From Tepidanaerobacteraceae bacterium (GTDB lineage Bacteria; Bacillota; Thermosediminibacteria; Thermosediminibacterales; Tepidanaerobacteraceae), in assembly GCA_024655905.1 (NCBI GenBank), contig JANLFP010000002.1, positions 135,829 through 199,828 of the forward strand: DNA of 64,000 nucleotides, read 5' to 3'. The position numbers were made by a program, and so were the translations under genes. Below are positions 7,212 through 16,712 of the stretch, piece by piece; the first letter of the stretch is position 1, and every line of letters starts with the position of its first letter. The notes under the pieces are model-generated. The model was given only the letters and a program-made list of their open reading frames with translations, ran no database searches and had not been told where the DNA came from.

Positions 7212-8372
7212 ATGACCATTAAGAATGGACTTATAATGACGCCGGGCCCCACAGAGGTCAATGAACGAGTGAGAAGGGCTATGGCAAAACCTATCACAAA
7301 CCCGGACCTTGACCCGGACTTTTTTGATTTCTATGATAAGACGTGTGATAAGTTGAAAAAGATTCTTAAAACCAAAAATGATGTACTTATACTGAGCGGA
7401 GAGGGGATCCTGGGGTTAGATGCAGCCATGGCATCACTGATAGAGCCGGGAGACAGGGTGCTGTGCCTTGCCAACGGTGTTTTTGGTGAGGGTTTTGGAG
7501 AGTTTGCTGAATTATATGGGGCGGAAGTTGTTTATTTAAGAAAAGAATATGATGATGCTTTTACCGTTGACGATGTAAAAAAGTTTCTGGCAAAAAACAA
7601 TGGCTTTAAGCTTGCTACAGTAGTCCACTGCGAGACGCCAGCAGGGCTTATAAATCCCATTGAAGAAATATGTCCGGTTTTAAAAGAAGCGGGCATAATT
7701 ACAGTGGTGGATGCTGTATCGTCCATTGCAGGACAGAAAGTTATGACCGACGATTGGGGTATAGACATAGTCCTGGGTGGTTCCCAGAAATGCCTTTCGG
7801 CATCTCCGGGGCTAACTTTTCTTTCCATAAGCAAAGATGCATGGAAATGTATGGAAGAAAGAAAGACACCCGTACCCGGGTTTTACACCAATCTTCTAAA
7901 ATGGAAGCAAATGTGGTACAAAGACAGGGTATTCCCGTATACGCAGCCCGTATCGGATATATACGGCCTTTCAGAAGCGGCAGATGTAGTTTTAGAAGAG
8001 GGTGAAAATATCTATATCCGACATGCCCGCATAGCTAATGCTGTGAGGGATACTCTAAAAGATGCAGGTTTTAAGATATTTCCCAAAGAAGGAGCCGAAG
8101 CCAATACCGTGACCGCCTTTTATATTCCGCAAGGGATAGATGATGAAAAGTTTCGAAAGCATCTTTGGGATAAATACAATGTCATGATAGCCGGAAGCTG
8201 GGGGAAACTTTCCGGCAAAGTGTGGCGCATAGGCCACATGGGAGAAAACGCGAGGGAAGAAAAGTTGTTTCAATTTTTTAGAGCCTTTGAGAAAGCCTTG
8301 CTGGACTTTAAATATTCACTTCCGATTCCCCTTGGAAAAATCTTTGCTGAAAAAATTTACTCATGTTTTTAA
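7212..8372 (+). CDS. Class V aminotransferase, alanine-glyoxylate / serine-pyruvate type
   Basis: PLP enzyme of 386 residues transferring an amino group between alanine or serine and glyoxylate or pyruvate. The N-terminal TPGPTEV motif, the VDAVSSIAG strand with the cofactor-binding aspartate, and the Schiff-base lysine in GGSQKCLSASPGL are present. TTTGGAGG precedes the ATG. The last 20 residues (PIPLGKIFAEKIYSCF) extend a little past the usual end. It could supply glyoxylate or hydroxypyruvate for the glycerate kinase 1.6 kb upstream, but a separate role is possible. A terminator follows at 8491. Confidence 0.87.
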   Translation: MTIKNGLIMTPGPTEVNERVRRAMAKPITNPDLDPDFFDFYDKTCDKLKKILKTKNDVLILSGEGILGLDAAMASLIEPGDRVLCLANGVFGEGFGEFAELYGAEVVYLRKEYDDAFTVDDVKKFLAKNNGFKLATVVHCETPAGLINPIEEICPVLKEAGIITVVDAVSSIAGQKVMTDDWGIDIVLGGSQKCLSASPGLTFLSISKDAWKCMEERKTPVPGFYTNLLKWKQMWYKDRVFPYTQPVSDIYGLSEAADVVLEEGENIYIRHARIANAVRDTLKDAGFKIFPKEGAEANTVTAFYIPQGIDDEKFRKHLWDKYNVMIAGSWGKLSGKVWRIGHMGENAREEKLFQFFRAFEKALLDFKYSLPIPLGKIFAEKIYSCF

Positions 8373-8490
8373 TTCAAATAAACATAAGTGGAACATCTTA
8401 TCATGCCTCTTTGAAATAAGCTCTCACCATGCCCGCATGAATTCTTTTATAATTGGGTCCAGAATGATTTAATAGAGCAATTTTGATTCC

Positions 8491-8532
8491 ATAACCTCAA
8501 CTTCTAACAAAGGAGAAGAGGTTATTTTTTTA
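8491..8532 (+). terminator. Rho-independent terminator after the aminotransferase gene
   Basis: ATAACCTC (8491-8498) pairs with GAGGTTAT (8518-8525), with an inner TTCT/AGAA stem, and a run of seven T follows. Confidence 0.8.
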
Positions 8533-8667
8533 GCAACTTATTGAAAACATTAAAGTGTTATCATTTTAATATATGATATACTTAATTTGAACTTGATTCT
8601 ATTTTTAATATACTTTTATCACACTGAAATGATTTTGGGGGTGAAATTGCCTTTAGGGCGGAAAACT

Positions 8668-10560
8668 ATGAATAATATTTTATTGATTGCGCCTTATGAG
8701 GACTTGGAAAAAACGGCAAAGGATGTGATTAAAGAATATAATCTTCCAGTAGATGTTATTCAAGGGAATTTAAGTGATGGAGCAAGCATTGCAAAACATG
8801 CAGAAGAAAAGGGCGTAGAAGTTATTATCAGTCGGGGAGGCACATATCAGGTAATAAAAAATGCTGTCAACATACCCGTGGTGGAAATTCAGGTAAGCGC
8901 CTTTGACATTTTAAGGGCATTGAAGGATTTGCTGGATTATAGGGGTCCTATCGGCATTGTGGGATATGAGAATGTGGTCTTTGGAATAGATACATTGATT
9001 GATGTACTGAAGCTCGACTTGATACGCGTGATTTTCAAGAGCGAAAAAGATGCTCCAAGACAGGTTCATGAGGTGGCATCAAAGGGTGTTAGAGAATTCG
9101 TTGGAGATACAATAGGTATAAAAACTGTAAAAAATTTAGGCTATCGAGGAAGACTTATAGAATCGGGGAAAGAAGCCGTATTGTCGGCTATCTATGAAGC
9201 CCGAAGGGTGCTCGAGATACGACGGGAAGAAAGGGCCCGAGCCGAAAGATTTAAAGTTATCATGGATTTCATTCATGACGGCATAATAGCGGTGGACGAA
9301 AAAGGCTGTATTACAATTTTTAATAAAACAGCAGGAGAGATATTCAAAAAGAGTGACAATCCCGTGGGCAAGCCCGTATCCGAATTGCTGGAGACCACCA
9401 AACTGCCGGAGGTTTTGAAAACCGGAGAGCCCCAACTTGGAGAGCTGCAGAGGGTTGGGGATGTGGTGATTGCCACAAATCGGGTCCCGATTATAGTGGA
9501 CGGCGAAATAAAAGGTGCGGTGAATACTTTTCAGGATGTGACCCAGATACAGAAGATGGAGCAAAAAATAAGACGTGAACTCCATCAGAAAGGCCTGGTG
9601 GCCAAATATAGTTTTAAGGATATTATTCACAAAAGCCAAATAATGGAAGACCTTATATATAGGGCAAAAAAATATGCCGAACTAGATTCCACGACGGTCC
9701 TTATACTGGGAGAAACCGGCACGGGGAAGGAGCTTTTCGCCCACAGCATCCACAACGAAAGCCCCAGGGCGAAGGGACCTTTTGTGGCTATAAACTGCGC
9801 CGCCCTTCCGGAAAATCTCTTGGAAAGCGAACTCTTCGGTTATGCAGAGGGTGCTTTTACCGGCGCCCGCCGCGGTGGAAAGATTGGACTTTTTGAAATG
9901 GCACACATGGGCACAATCTTTCTTGATGAAATAGGGGACATGCCCTTGAATCTTCAGTCGAGGCTGCTGAGAGTAATTCAGGAAAAGGAAGTTATGAGGA
10001 TTGGCGACGATAGAGTGATTCCGGTGGATGTCAGGATAATAGCTTCCACTAACAGAAATCTGGAGGAAGATATAGAAAAAGGCACCTTCCGGCGGGATCT
10101 GTTTTACAGATTGAATGTATTAAAGCTGATTATTCCGCCTCTGAGGGAAAGAAAAGAGGATATACCGCTGCTGGTGAGTTTATTCGTTGAGAAATATTCT
10201 GCAAGACTCGGCAAGAAGATAAAGGGAGTTACCCAAAAAGCTCTGGATTTGCTTATAAATCTGGATTATCCCGGAAATGTGAGGGAATTAAAGGGTGTCA
10301 TCGAACGGGCTGTGGCCTTCGCCGAGAGTGAATATATTGAAGAAGCTGATTTAGGGATTTCAAATCAAGCCGCAAAGCAAAATGATACCATATCCCGGGA
10401 TATATTTAAAGGAAACTTCACATTAAAAGAAATAGAAATCATGGCCATTAAAGAGACGCTGGCAAAGACACAGAACAATATTTCCGAGGCGGCCAGGCTT
10501 CTGGGTGTGGACAGAACCACCATCTGGAGAAAGATTAAGGAATCAGGCTTGATGCAGTGA
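8668..10560 (+). CDS. PrpR-type sigma-54 enhancer-binding regulator
   Basis: Activator of sigma-54 RNA polymerase, about 630 residues. Order: PrpR N-terminal ligand domain (about 1-170), PAS domain (about 200-310), AAA+ domain with Walker A GETGTGKE, the sigma-54 contact GAFTGA and Walker B IFLDEIGD, then a Fis-type helix-turn-helix at the C-terminus ([21 protein letters not shown]). PrpR-N domains sense small organic acids. The start is uncertain: ATG 8668 fits the family's N-terminus, but TTG 8647 has a better purine-rich site (GGGGGTG). The next gene is preceded by a consensus sigma-54 promoter at 10656 and a long inverted repeat at 10574, so this protein most likely controls the acid-sugar operon. 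Confidence 0.92.
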   Translation: MNNILLIAPYEDLEKTAKDVIKEYNLPVDVIQGNLSDGASIAKHAEEKGVEVIISRGGTYQVIKNAVNIPVVEIQVSAFDILRALKDLLDYRGPIGIVGYENVVFGIDTLIDVLKLDLIRVIFKSEKDAPRQVHEVASKGVREFVGDTIGIKTVKNLGYRGRLIESGKEAVLSAIYEARRVLEIRREERARAERFKVIMDFIHDGIIAVDEKGCITIFNKTAGEIFKKSDNPVGKPVSELLETTKLPEVLKTGEPQLGELQRVGDVVIATNRVPIIVDGEIKGAVNTFQDVTQIQKMEQKIRRELHQKGLVAKYSFKDIIHKSQIMEDLIYRAKKYAELDSTTVLILGETGTGKELFAHSIHNESPRAKGPFVAINCAALPENLLESELFGYAEGAFTGARRGGKIGLFEMAHMGTIFLDEIGDMPLNLQSRLLRVIQEKEVMRIGDDRVIPVDVRIIASTNRNLEEDIEKGTFRRDLFYRLNVLKLIIPPLRERKEDIPLLVSLFVEKYSARLGKKIKGVTQKALDLLINLDYPGNVRELKGVIERAVAFAESEYIEEADLGISNQAAKQNDTISRDIFKGNFTLKEIEIMAIKETLAKTQNNISEAARLLGVDRTTIWRKIKESGLMQ

Positions 10561-10573
10561 TGCAAAATACATC

Positions 10574-10623
10574 AAATGTTGCAAATTACAATATATTCTA
10601 TTGTAATTTGCAACATTTTTTTT
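10574..10623. promoter_or_regulatory. Perfect 20-bp inverted repeat: probable activator site and/or terminator
   Basis: The arms 10574-10593 and 10599-10618 are perfectly complementary over 20 bp with a five-base loop, and eight T follow from 10616. It begins 14 bases after the regulator stop, so it can act as a terminator. It also ends about 35 bases before the -24 element of the sigma-54 promoter, so it could be the DNA site of the PrpR-type activator. The core half-site is TTGCAAATTACAA. Confidence 0.6.
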
Positions 10624-10655
10624 GAAATAAACAAATCATAACCATGTTTTACACC

Positions 10656-10670
10656 TGGCACGATAATTGC
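10656..10670 (+). promoter_or_regulatory. Sigma-54 (-24/-12) promoter of the acid-sugar operon
   Basis: TGGCACG, four bases, TTGC: a match to the sigma-54 consensus at all core positions (GG at -24, GC at -12). It lies 98 bases before the DUF1537 kinase gene and just after the gene of a sigma-54 activator. Confidence 0.88.
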
Positions 10671-10768
10671 TTTAAAAATATAGCGACATGAATCAATAAA
10701 TAAAATTAAGGCAACAGTTTCAAAAATTTACATTCCTCAATTATATTAAGCAAACAGGTGATAAGTTA

Positions 10769-12037
10769 ATGGAAAAACTTTGCATCATTGCCGATGATCT
10801 TACGGGAGCGACCGACACCGGTGTTCAGTTCAGTAAGTTCGGAATATCCACAGCCGTCGTCTTCAATTATTTGACGATTAAAGATTTGACATTCGACTTC
10901 GATATCGTTTCCATTAATGCCGGAACGCGCAATATCGATAGAGAAGTGGCCTATTCAAGGGTAAAAGATATAGTTCGGACTTTGCGCGATATGAATTTTA
11001 AGTTGTACTATAAAAAAATAGATTCCACTCTGCGCGGTCAGCCCGATGTTGAAATTGAAGCCATGATGGATGAAATGGGTTATGAAATGGCGTTTATAGT
11101 TCCTTCGTTTCCGGCAAACGGAAGAAAAGTGGAAAAAGGCTATCTATATATTGATAAAAATCTGAAAGAAGAACAAAGCAATTTTCAATCCATAGGTTTT
11201 GTGCCGGATATATTTAAAAACAAAAAAGATAAGCCGGTTTCTTTAATAGAAATCGAAGACGTGAGAAAAGGCGTATCCAATTTAAAACAAAAAATTGATG
11301 AACTGAGGAAATTGAAAAAACAGATATTTGTAATAGATGCAGTATCAAATGATGATCTGATGAATATAGCCATTGCCGTCAAAGATTATGCGACACGATC
11401 CGTGATTGCGGGATCTGCGGGTTTGGCGAGTTGCATCCCTCTTACTTGGAAAATAGTAAAAGAGTATCAGCAGTTTCCAGGGGGAAAACCAATATTATTT
11501 CTGGCAGGAACGCGCAATATGGTGACTGCTGAACAGATTAAAACGCTTACCGCTTTCAGCTCAGTGAAAGTTTTAGAAATGAATTCTGAAGAAATAATCA
11601 AAGGGAAAAACGATGAAGAATTGAACAGAGTCACAGATGAAACGAAAAAAGCATTGCATGAAGGCAAGATCGTCGTAGTGGCAATCGACAGCTTGCTGAA
11701 AAGCCAAAAAGAAATTTATAACCAGGAGATTTCATCGGAAAACGCCAAAAAAGTCGCAAAGAGCTTTGGTGTTGTGGCAAAAAATGTTGTTTCCGATAAG
11801 TTGATTAAAGCCCTGGTTGTAACGGGCGGCGATGTAGCGATAAATGTTTTTGACACCATGGAGGCAAAAGGAATAATACTGGAAAATGAGATATTGCCGG
11901 GCATACCTGTCGGCAGACTTATCGGAGGAGAGTTTGACGGTTTGCATGTGGTTACAAAAGCCGGAGGATTCGGAGATAAAGATTCATTTATAAATATAGT
12001 AAATTATCTGAACACAGGGGGAGAGAAGTTAAAATGA
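10769..12037 (+). CDS. DUF1537 four-carbon acid sugar kinase (threonate/erythronate/oxo-tetronate type)
   Basis: ATP-dependent kinase of 422 residues for four-carbon sugar acids. The N-terminal IADDLTGATDTGVQF motif and the C-terminal GGDVA and KAGGFGDKDSF segments are the two halves of the DUF1537 fold. Family members phosphorylate the 4-hydroxyl of D-threonate, D-erythronate or 3-oxo-tetronate. The next gene encodes a PdxA2-type dehydrogenase and overlaps by 4 bp. In the characterised D-threonate route these two steps give dihydroxyacetone phosphate and CO2. Which tetronate is used here cannot be read from sequence. Confidence 0.9.
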   Translation: MEKLCIIADDLTGATDTGVQFSKFGISTAVVFNYLTIKDLTFDFDIVSINAGTRNIDREVAYSRVKDIVRTLRDMNFKLYYKKIDSTLRGQPDVEIEAMMDEMGYEMAFIVPSFPANGRKVEKGYLYIDKNLKEEQSNFQSIGFVPDIFKNKKDKPVSLIEIEDVRKGVSNLKQKIDELRKLKKQIFVIDAVSNDDLMNIAIAVKDYATRSVIAGSAGLASCIPLTWKIVKEYQQFPGGKPILFLAGTRNMVTAEQIKTLTAFSSVKVLEMNSEEIIKGKNDEELNRVTDETKKALHEGKIVVVAIDSLLKSQKEIYNQEISSENAKKVAKSFGVVAKNVVSDKLIKALVVTGGDVAINVFDTMEAKGIILENEILPGIPVGRLIGGEFDGLHVVTKAGGFGDKDSFINIVNYLNTGGEKLK

Positions 12038-13068
12038 AACCAATAATCGGAATAACCATGGGCGACCCTGCGGGAATAGGCCCGGAGATAGCAATAAAAG
12101 CGCTGGCAAAAGAGCATATTTATGAAAAATGCATTCCCGTAATCATCGGAGATGCCGAACCGTTGAAAGACGCAAACAGATTTACCAGCCTGAATTTAAA
12201 AATGAATGAAATATCCGGGATTAATCAGGCAAAAGGCGAATTCGGAACCGTGGACTACCTGAATTTGAATCTGCTTTCGCCGGGAAGCTGGGAATACAAG
12301 AAGGTAAGCGCTCTGGCGGGCAAGGCGGCGTTCAACTATGTGAAAAAAGGAATCGAGCTTGCGCTGGAGAACAAAATACACGCGGTGGTTACTGGACCCA
12401 TCAACAAGGAATCAATCAACCTTGCGGGCTACCACTATTCGGGCCACACGGAAATATTTGCAGACTTGACGGGGACAAAGGACTATGCAATGATGTTGGC
12501 AAGCGGCAGTTTGAAGGTGGTCCATGCCACGACGCATGTTTCCATGCGAAAAGCATGCGATTTGATAACCGAAGAAAGGGTATACAAGGTTATTCGCCTG
12601 GCCTTCGATGCCGTAAAAATGATGGGCGTTGAAAAGCCGCGAATAGGGGTTGCGGGGCTTAATGCCCACAGCTCGGAAAACGGTCTTTTCGGAAGCGAAG
12701 AGGCAACGGCCATCATACCTGCCATCGAAAGGGCAAAGCGTGAGGGAATAAATGCGGACGGCCCTGTACCGCCCGACACCGTATTTGTCAAAGCTCTTGC
12801 AGGCCAATATGATATAGTTGTGGCCATGTACCACGACCAGGGGCATATTCCCGTTAAACTGACAGGCTTTAAACTGGACCTTGCAACAAACAAATATACA
12901 TCTGTGAGCGGAATCAACTGCACCCTCGGCCTTCCGATCATTCGCACATCCGTGGACCACGGGACGGCCTTCGGCAAGGCGGGAGAAGGAAGGGCCAATG
13001 AGGAAAGCCTGGTTGATGCCATTGAAATGGCAATAAGGATGTCAAAGGTGAAGTTTGATTTGAAATAA
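12034..13068 (+). CDS. PdxA-like 4-phosphate dehydrogenase (PdxA2; threonate/erythronate-4-P)
   Basis: NAD-dependent beta-hydroxyacid oxidative decarboxylase of 344 residues. PdxA features: GDPAGIGPEI at the N-terminus, metal-binding histidines in SGHTEIFA, HATTHVSM and MYHDQGHIPVK, and the GLPIIRTSVDHGTAFG end. PdxA proper makes a pyridoxal phosphate precursor, whereas PdxA2 proteins paired with DUF1537 kinases oxidise and decarboxylate tetronate 4-phosphates. The ATGA overlap with the kinase gene makes the catabolic role far more likely than vitamin B6 synthesis. Confidence 0.88.
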   Translation: MKPIIGITMGDPAGIGPEIAIKALAKEHIYEKCIPVIIGDAEPLKDANRFTSLNLKMNEISGINQAKGEFGTVDYLNLNLLSPGSWEYKKVSALAGKAAFNYVKKGIELALENKIHAVVTGPINKESINLAGYHYSGHTEIFADLTGTKDYAMMLASGSLKVVHATTHVSMRKACDLITEERVYKVIRLAFDAVKMMGVEKPRIGVAGLNAHSSENGLFGSEEATAIIPAIERAKREGINADGPVPPDTVFVKALAGQYDIVVAMYHDQGHIPVKLTGFKLDLATNKYTSVSGINCTLGLPIIRTSVDHGTAFGKAGEGRANEESLVDAIEMAIRMSKVKFDLK

Positions 13069-13093
13069 ATTTATGATGAAAGGCGGACGAAAG

Positions 13094-13969
13094 ATGTTAA
13101 AACCAGAGGGGATTATTGTTCCTATTATTACGCCAATGACAGAAGACGAAGAGATAAATGAAAAAGAGCTTCGCAATCAGATAAACAGAATGATATCCAG
13201 CGGCATACACGGGATATTCTGCCTTGGCACAAACGGAGAATCTTATGCCCTTTCTGAAGGGGAAAAATTGAGGGTTATAGAAATCACCGTTGAGGAAACC
13301 GCAAAAAGAGTGCCGGTGTATGCGGGCACAGGCTGCATCAGCACCAGAGAAACCATAAGGCTTTCTTTGAAGGCAAAACAACTGGGAGCAGATGCCCTGT
13401 CGATTCTATCTCCGTATTATGTCGCCGTAACACAGGATGATATATACAATTACTTTGCTGAAATTGCGGAATCCGTAGATTTACCCATTGTTCTTTACAA
13501 TATTCCTGCCAGGACCGGCAACAACATTGACTATAAGACAGTAGCCAGGCTCTCGAAATATCAGAACATAGTGGGCATAAAAGACAGCAGCGGCAATTTC
13601 GACAATACATTGAGATATATAGAAGATACGGATGAAAGAATATCGGTACTTTCAGGGAACGATTCGCTCATTCTGTGGACGCTTTTGGCAGGAGGGAATG
13701 GCGCCATAGCAGGAACCGCAAATCTATTCCCGGAACTTCTTGTTGAAATATACAGGCTCTGGCAAAAGGGAGAAATTAAAAAGGCCAACGAGCTGCAGAA
13801 AAAATTGAGGCCGTTCAGAGATGTCATGAAAATGGGCAACCCCAATTCGGTCGTAAAAAGGGCCATGAACCTTTTGGGATACAATGTCGGGCCGGCAAGG
13901 CGGCCGGTAAGCAGTCTTAGTCCCAAAATAGAAGAGGAACTTGAAAGAGTATTAAAACTATATAAATAA
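13094..13969 (+). CDS. DapA/NanA family class I aldolase (role in sugar-acid catabolism)
   Basis: TIM-barrel lyase of 291 residues that forms a Schiff base with a 2-oxo acid. The catalytic lysine is in GIKDSSG (about residue 165), the tyrosine in LYNIPART (about 137), and the GTNGES substrate loop is near 48. Start ATG 13094 follows AAAGGCGG; an in-frame ATG at 13073 has no site. It looks like dihydrodipicolinate synthase, but its place between PdxA2 and an alcohol dehydrogenase in a sigma-54 catabolic operon suggests cleavage or formation of a 2-keto-3-deoxy acid, with pyruvate as one product. This is inference; lysine synthesis is the alternative. Confidence 0.8.
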   Translation: MLKPEGIIVPIITPMTEDEEINEKELRNQINRMISSGIHGIFCLGTNGESYALSEGEKLRVIEITVEETAKRVPVYAGTGCISTRETIRLSLKAKQLGADALSILSPYYVAVTQDDIYNYFAEIAESVDLPIVLYNIPARTGNNIDYKTVARLSKYQNIVGIKDSSGNFDNTLRYIEDTDERISVLSGNDSLILWTLLAGGNGAIAGTANLFPELLVEIYRLWQKGEIKKANELQKKLRPFRDVMKMGNPNSVVKRAMNLLGYNVGPARRPVSSLSPKIEEELERVLKLYK

Positions 13970-13986
13970 CAGGAAGTGAGTTAAAA

Positions 13987-15147
13987 ATGTTTAAAGGAAT
14001 ATATTCCCTGCAAATTCCGGGAAAGGTAATAGCAGGTGTAGACAGCATAGAAAGCTTGAAAGATATTATAAAAAATGAAAAAGTAGAAAAAGCATTAATC
14101 ATTACGGATAAGGGGGTATGGAATGCAGGGCTGGTGGAAAAACCAATAGAAATTTTAAAATCTTGCGGCTGCAATATCGAGGTAATCAATAATACGCCGC
14201 CTGAACCCGAAGTTTCACAGATTGAGGAAATATTTAAAAGTGTAAAAAGCATGGAGTGTAAGATGATTATTGGAATCGGCGGCGGAAGCTCGATGGATAC
14301 GGCGAAAATCATATCGGTGCTAATGACGAATGACAGCAGCATTAGAGAAATACTTGGAACTGACAGAATAAAAAACAAAGGTATACCGACGCTGATGATT
14401 CCCACTACAGCAGGAACGGGCGCGGAAGCCACGCCAAACGCAATAGTGCTTGTGCCGGAGGAAAAGCTTAAAGTCGGTATAGTAAGCAGCAAGTTGATAC
14501 CCGATTACGTGATCCTGGACCCGAGCTTAACCGTAAAACTCCCGCCGGCCATTACTGCAAACACCGGCATGGATGCACTGATACACGCTATGGAATGCTA
14601 TATATCGCTTAAAGCAAATCCCTTCAGCGATACTTTCGCGCTCAGAGCAATCAAACTGATTTCAGGAAGCATCCGCAGAGCCTACAATAGCGGTGAAGAT
14701 ATGGATGCAAGGCATGATATGCTCATAGGCTCGTTTTACGGCGGAGTATGCATAGCGGCTTCAGGGACCGCGGCGGTGCACGCCTTGTCATATCCTTTGG
14801 GCAGCATGTACAGGATACCGCATGGGCTTTCCAATGCCATATTGTTGCCTTATGTCATGGAATTCAACATGGACGCAGCAATAGAAAAATACAGGGATAT
14901 GGCAATAGCCATGGGAATCGACGTAAACGGCCTCTCAAGCGAACAGGCCGCGCAAAAAATGGTGGAGAGCCTGTACGATTTGACAAGAGATTTGAACATC
15001 AAGTCGCCGCTTAGAGAAATGAACATATCCGAAAGAGAACTTGACGAAATCGTGGAAAGCGCGTCCAAGGTCACAAGGCTGCTGGACAATAATCCCAAGA
15101 AGCTGAGCAAAGAAGACATGAGAGCAATATACAGGAAGATAATATAG
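13987..15147 (+). CDS. Iron-containing alcohol dehydrogenase
   Basis: Group III metal-dependent alcohol dehydrogenase, 386 residues. The NAD-binding GGGSSMDTAK motif (near residue 96), the PTTAGTGAEAT segment and the metal-ligand aspartate and histidines in GMDALIHAMECY and IPHGLSNAILLPYVMEFN are seen. It sits 17 bases after the DapA-type gene with its own AGGAAGTGAG site, so it is co-transcribed. A likely job is reduction of an aldehyde from an aldol cleavage, or oxidation of a hydroxyacid; related proteins include lactaldehyde and 4-hydroxybutyrate dehydrogenases. Substrate unknown. Confidence 0.85.
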   Translation: MFKGIYSLQIPGKVIAGVDSIESLKDIIKNEKVEKALIITDKGVWNAGLVEKPIEILKSCGCNIEVINNTPPEPEVSQIEEIFKSVKSMECKMIIGIGGGSSMDTAKIISVLMTNDSSIREILGTDRIKNKGIPTLMIPTTAGTGAEATPNAIVLVPEEKLKVGIVSSKLIPDYVILDPSLTVKLPPAITANTGMDALIHAMECYISLKANPFSDTFALRAIKLISGSIRRAYNSGEDMDARHDMLIGSFYGGVCIAASGTAAVHALSYPLGSMYRIPHGLSNAILLPYVMEFNMDAAIEKYRDMAIAMGIDVNGLSSEQAAQKMVESLYDLTRDLNIKSPLREMNISERELDEIVESASKVTRLLDNNPKKLSKEDMRAIYRKII

Positions 15148-15204
15148 AATACTGATCATTAAATAAAAGGAAAATTGTTTTTAAGAAGAAGGGAGTCAAA
15201 ATCC

Positions 15205-16206
15205 TTGTATAACATTGTTTTATCGCATGAACTATATAAACCGGGGATGGAAGCTCTTGAGGGCAAGGCAAATATTGTTATAACTAATAATGGGAATAGC
15301 GCTGAAATACTTGATAGCCTTAAAGAAGCAGATGCTTTCATTCTGCGAATTGGCAAAATCGATCGTAAGGCAATCGAAGCGTGTAATAGACTTAAAGTTA
15401 TTACGAGACCGGGTGTCGGTGTTGATAATGTTGATGTAGAGGCTGCCACTGAAAAGGGTATACCTGTAGTGATATGTCCTTCGGCAAATGCTCGTGCGGT
15501 TGCGGAACATACATTAGCTTTGATGTTTGCAGTGAGCAAAAATATCGTTGAAAGTGATGTTGAGACGAGAAAGGGCAATTTTGGAATTCGAAATAAATAT
15601 GCTGCAGTGGAAATGAAAGACAAGACTGCAAGCATATTGGGCTTTGGGAATATAGGTAGAGAACTGGCTCGCATTTGTCTTGGCATTGGAATGAAGGTAA
15701 TGGTCTATGATCCGTATGTTTCGGCAGACATTGCTGCAGCCATGGGATGTGAATACAGTATGGATCTTATGGAGGCAATTTCAGTTGGCGATTATGTATC
15801 TTTACATATGCCTTCAACAGAACAAACCAGAGGCATGATGGGGAAAAAACAGTTTTTAGCAATGAAACCGACGGCATTTTTTATAAATTGTGCTCGCGGA
15901 GATATAGTCGATGAGGCTGCGCTTGTAGAGGCACTGGAAAAAGGCATCATTGCAGGTGCTGGTTTAGATGTATTAGTAGATGAACCAATGAAGGCAGACC
16001 ATCCATTGATGAAACTTACGAATTGTGTAATTACGCCTCATATGGCAGCCCAAACTCAGGAAACAACCAGAAAAGTGGTGATGATGGCAGTAGAAGGAAC
16101 ATTAGCTGTTTTGCGAGGCGAAAAATGGCCGCATGTGTGCAATCCAGAAGTTTACCAACATTTAAGATGGAAAGGGAGTACAAAAAATGAAGGAACAGCT
16201 GTTTAA
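15205..16206 (+). CDS. D-isomer-specific 2-hydroxyacid dehydrogenase (phosphoglycerate dehydrogenase-like)
   Basis: NAD-dependent dehydrogenase of about 333 residues without an ACT domain. The Rossmann motif GFGNIGRELARI, the catalytic arginine in NCARGDIVDE, the glutamate in DEPMKADHPL and the histidine in ITPHMAAQT are present. TTG 15205 is chosen because GGGAG lies nine bases before it; a TTG at 15175 is in frame but has no site. From here to the TctC gene the DNA is more AT-rich than the upstream four genes, which could mean that this part of the operon was acquired separately. Probably interconverts the imported 2-hydroxyacid and its oxo form. Confidence 0.85.
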   Translation: MYNIVLSHELYKPGMEALEGKANIVITNNGNSAEILDSLKEADAFILRIGKIDRKAIEACNRLKVITRPGVGVDNVDVEAATEKGIPVVICPSANARAVAEHTLALMFAVSKNIVESDVETRKGNFGIRNKYAAVEMKDKTASILGFGNIGRELARICLGIGMKVMVYDPYVSADIAAAMGCEYSMDLMEAISVGDYVSLHMPSTEQTRGMMGKKQFLAMKPTAFFINCARGDIVDEAALVEALEKGIIAGAGLDVLVDEPMKADHPLMKLTNCVITPHMAAQTQETTRKVVMMAVEGTLAVLRGEKWPHVCNPEVYQHLRWKGSTKNEGTAV

Positions 16207-16681
16207 AAAGTACAAAGAGCTGATAATAGGGATTGTCATAATCATTTTTGCAATTGTATATTTTATCGGTTCATTTTCAATTAAACAAAATAAAGTTGTA
16301 TCAATAGGGGCAGAATTTATGCCTAGATTATATGGCTTAATTTTATTTATACTAGCGTTACTGCAAATTTACAAAGGATTAATTTATGTTAAAAAATACA
16401 AAATCACAGAAGAAAAATTTAAAGCTGAAGAAGATAATAAAGATACAAAAAACGTTATTTTAACATTTCTTTTGATACTGTTGTATATATCGACGATGGA
16501 AGTTCTAGGTTTTATTTTATCATCGGCATTATTTCTTTTTGTGATGAGCTTCTTGCTTTCTCCAGCAAATGCAAAGGTTAATAATTATTTATCAATGATT
16601 TATTCAATAATTTTATCAATTTGCATATATGTTTTATTTCATAATTTCATGTTTATGCCTCTTCCTAAAGGGATAATTTAA
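16187..16681 (+). CDS. TctB family small subunit, tripartite tricarboxylate transporter
   Basis: Small membrane protein of 164 residues with four hydrophobic segments (about 10-30, 45-62, 88-120 and 130-155) separated by a charged loop, as in TctB. It overlaps the dehydrogenase gene by 20 bp and precedes tctA. The subunit is poorly conserved, so the call rests on topology plus the adjacent TctA gene. Confidence 0.82.
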   Translation: MKEQLFKKYKELIIGIVIIIFAIVYFIGSFSIKQNKVVSIGAEFMPRLYGLILFILALLQIYKGLIYVKKYKITEEKFKAEEDNKDTKNVILTFLLILLYISTMEVLGFILSSALFLFVMSFLLSPANAKVNNYLSMIYSIILSICIYVLFHNFMFMPLPKGII

Positions 16682-16712
16682 GATAAAATGTTGAAAGGGT
16701 AGTGATACAACA

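Noticed and set aside
12196-13022. Large minus-strand frames opposite PdxA2
   Set aside because: Codon-shadow frames with no family resemblance; the plus-strand gene is certain.
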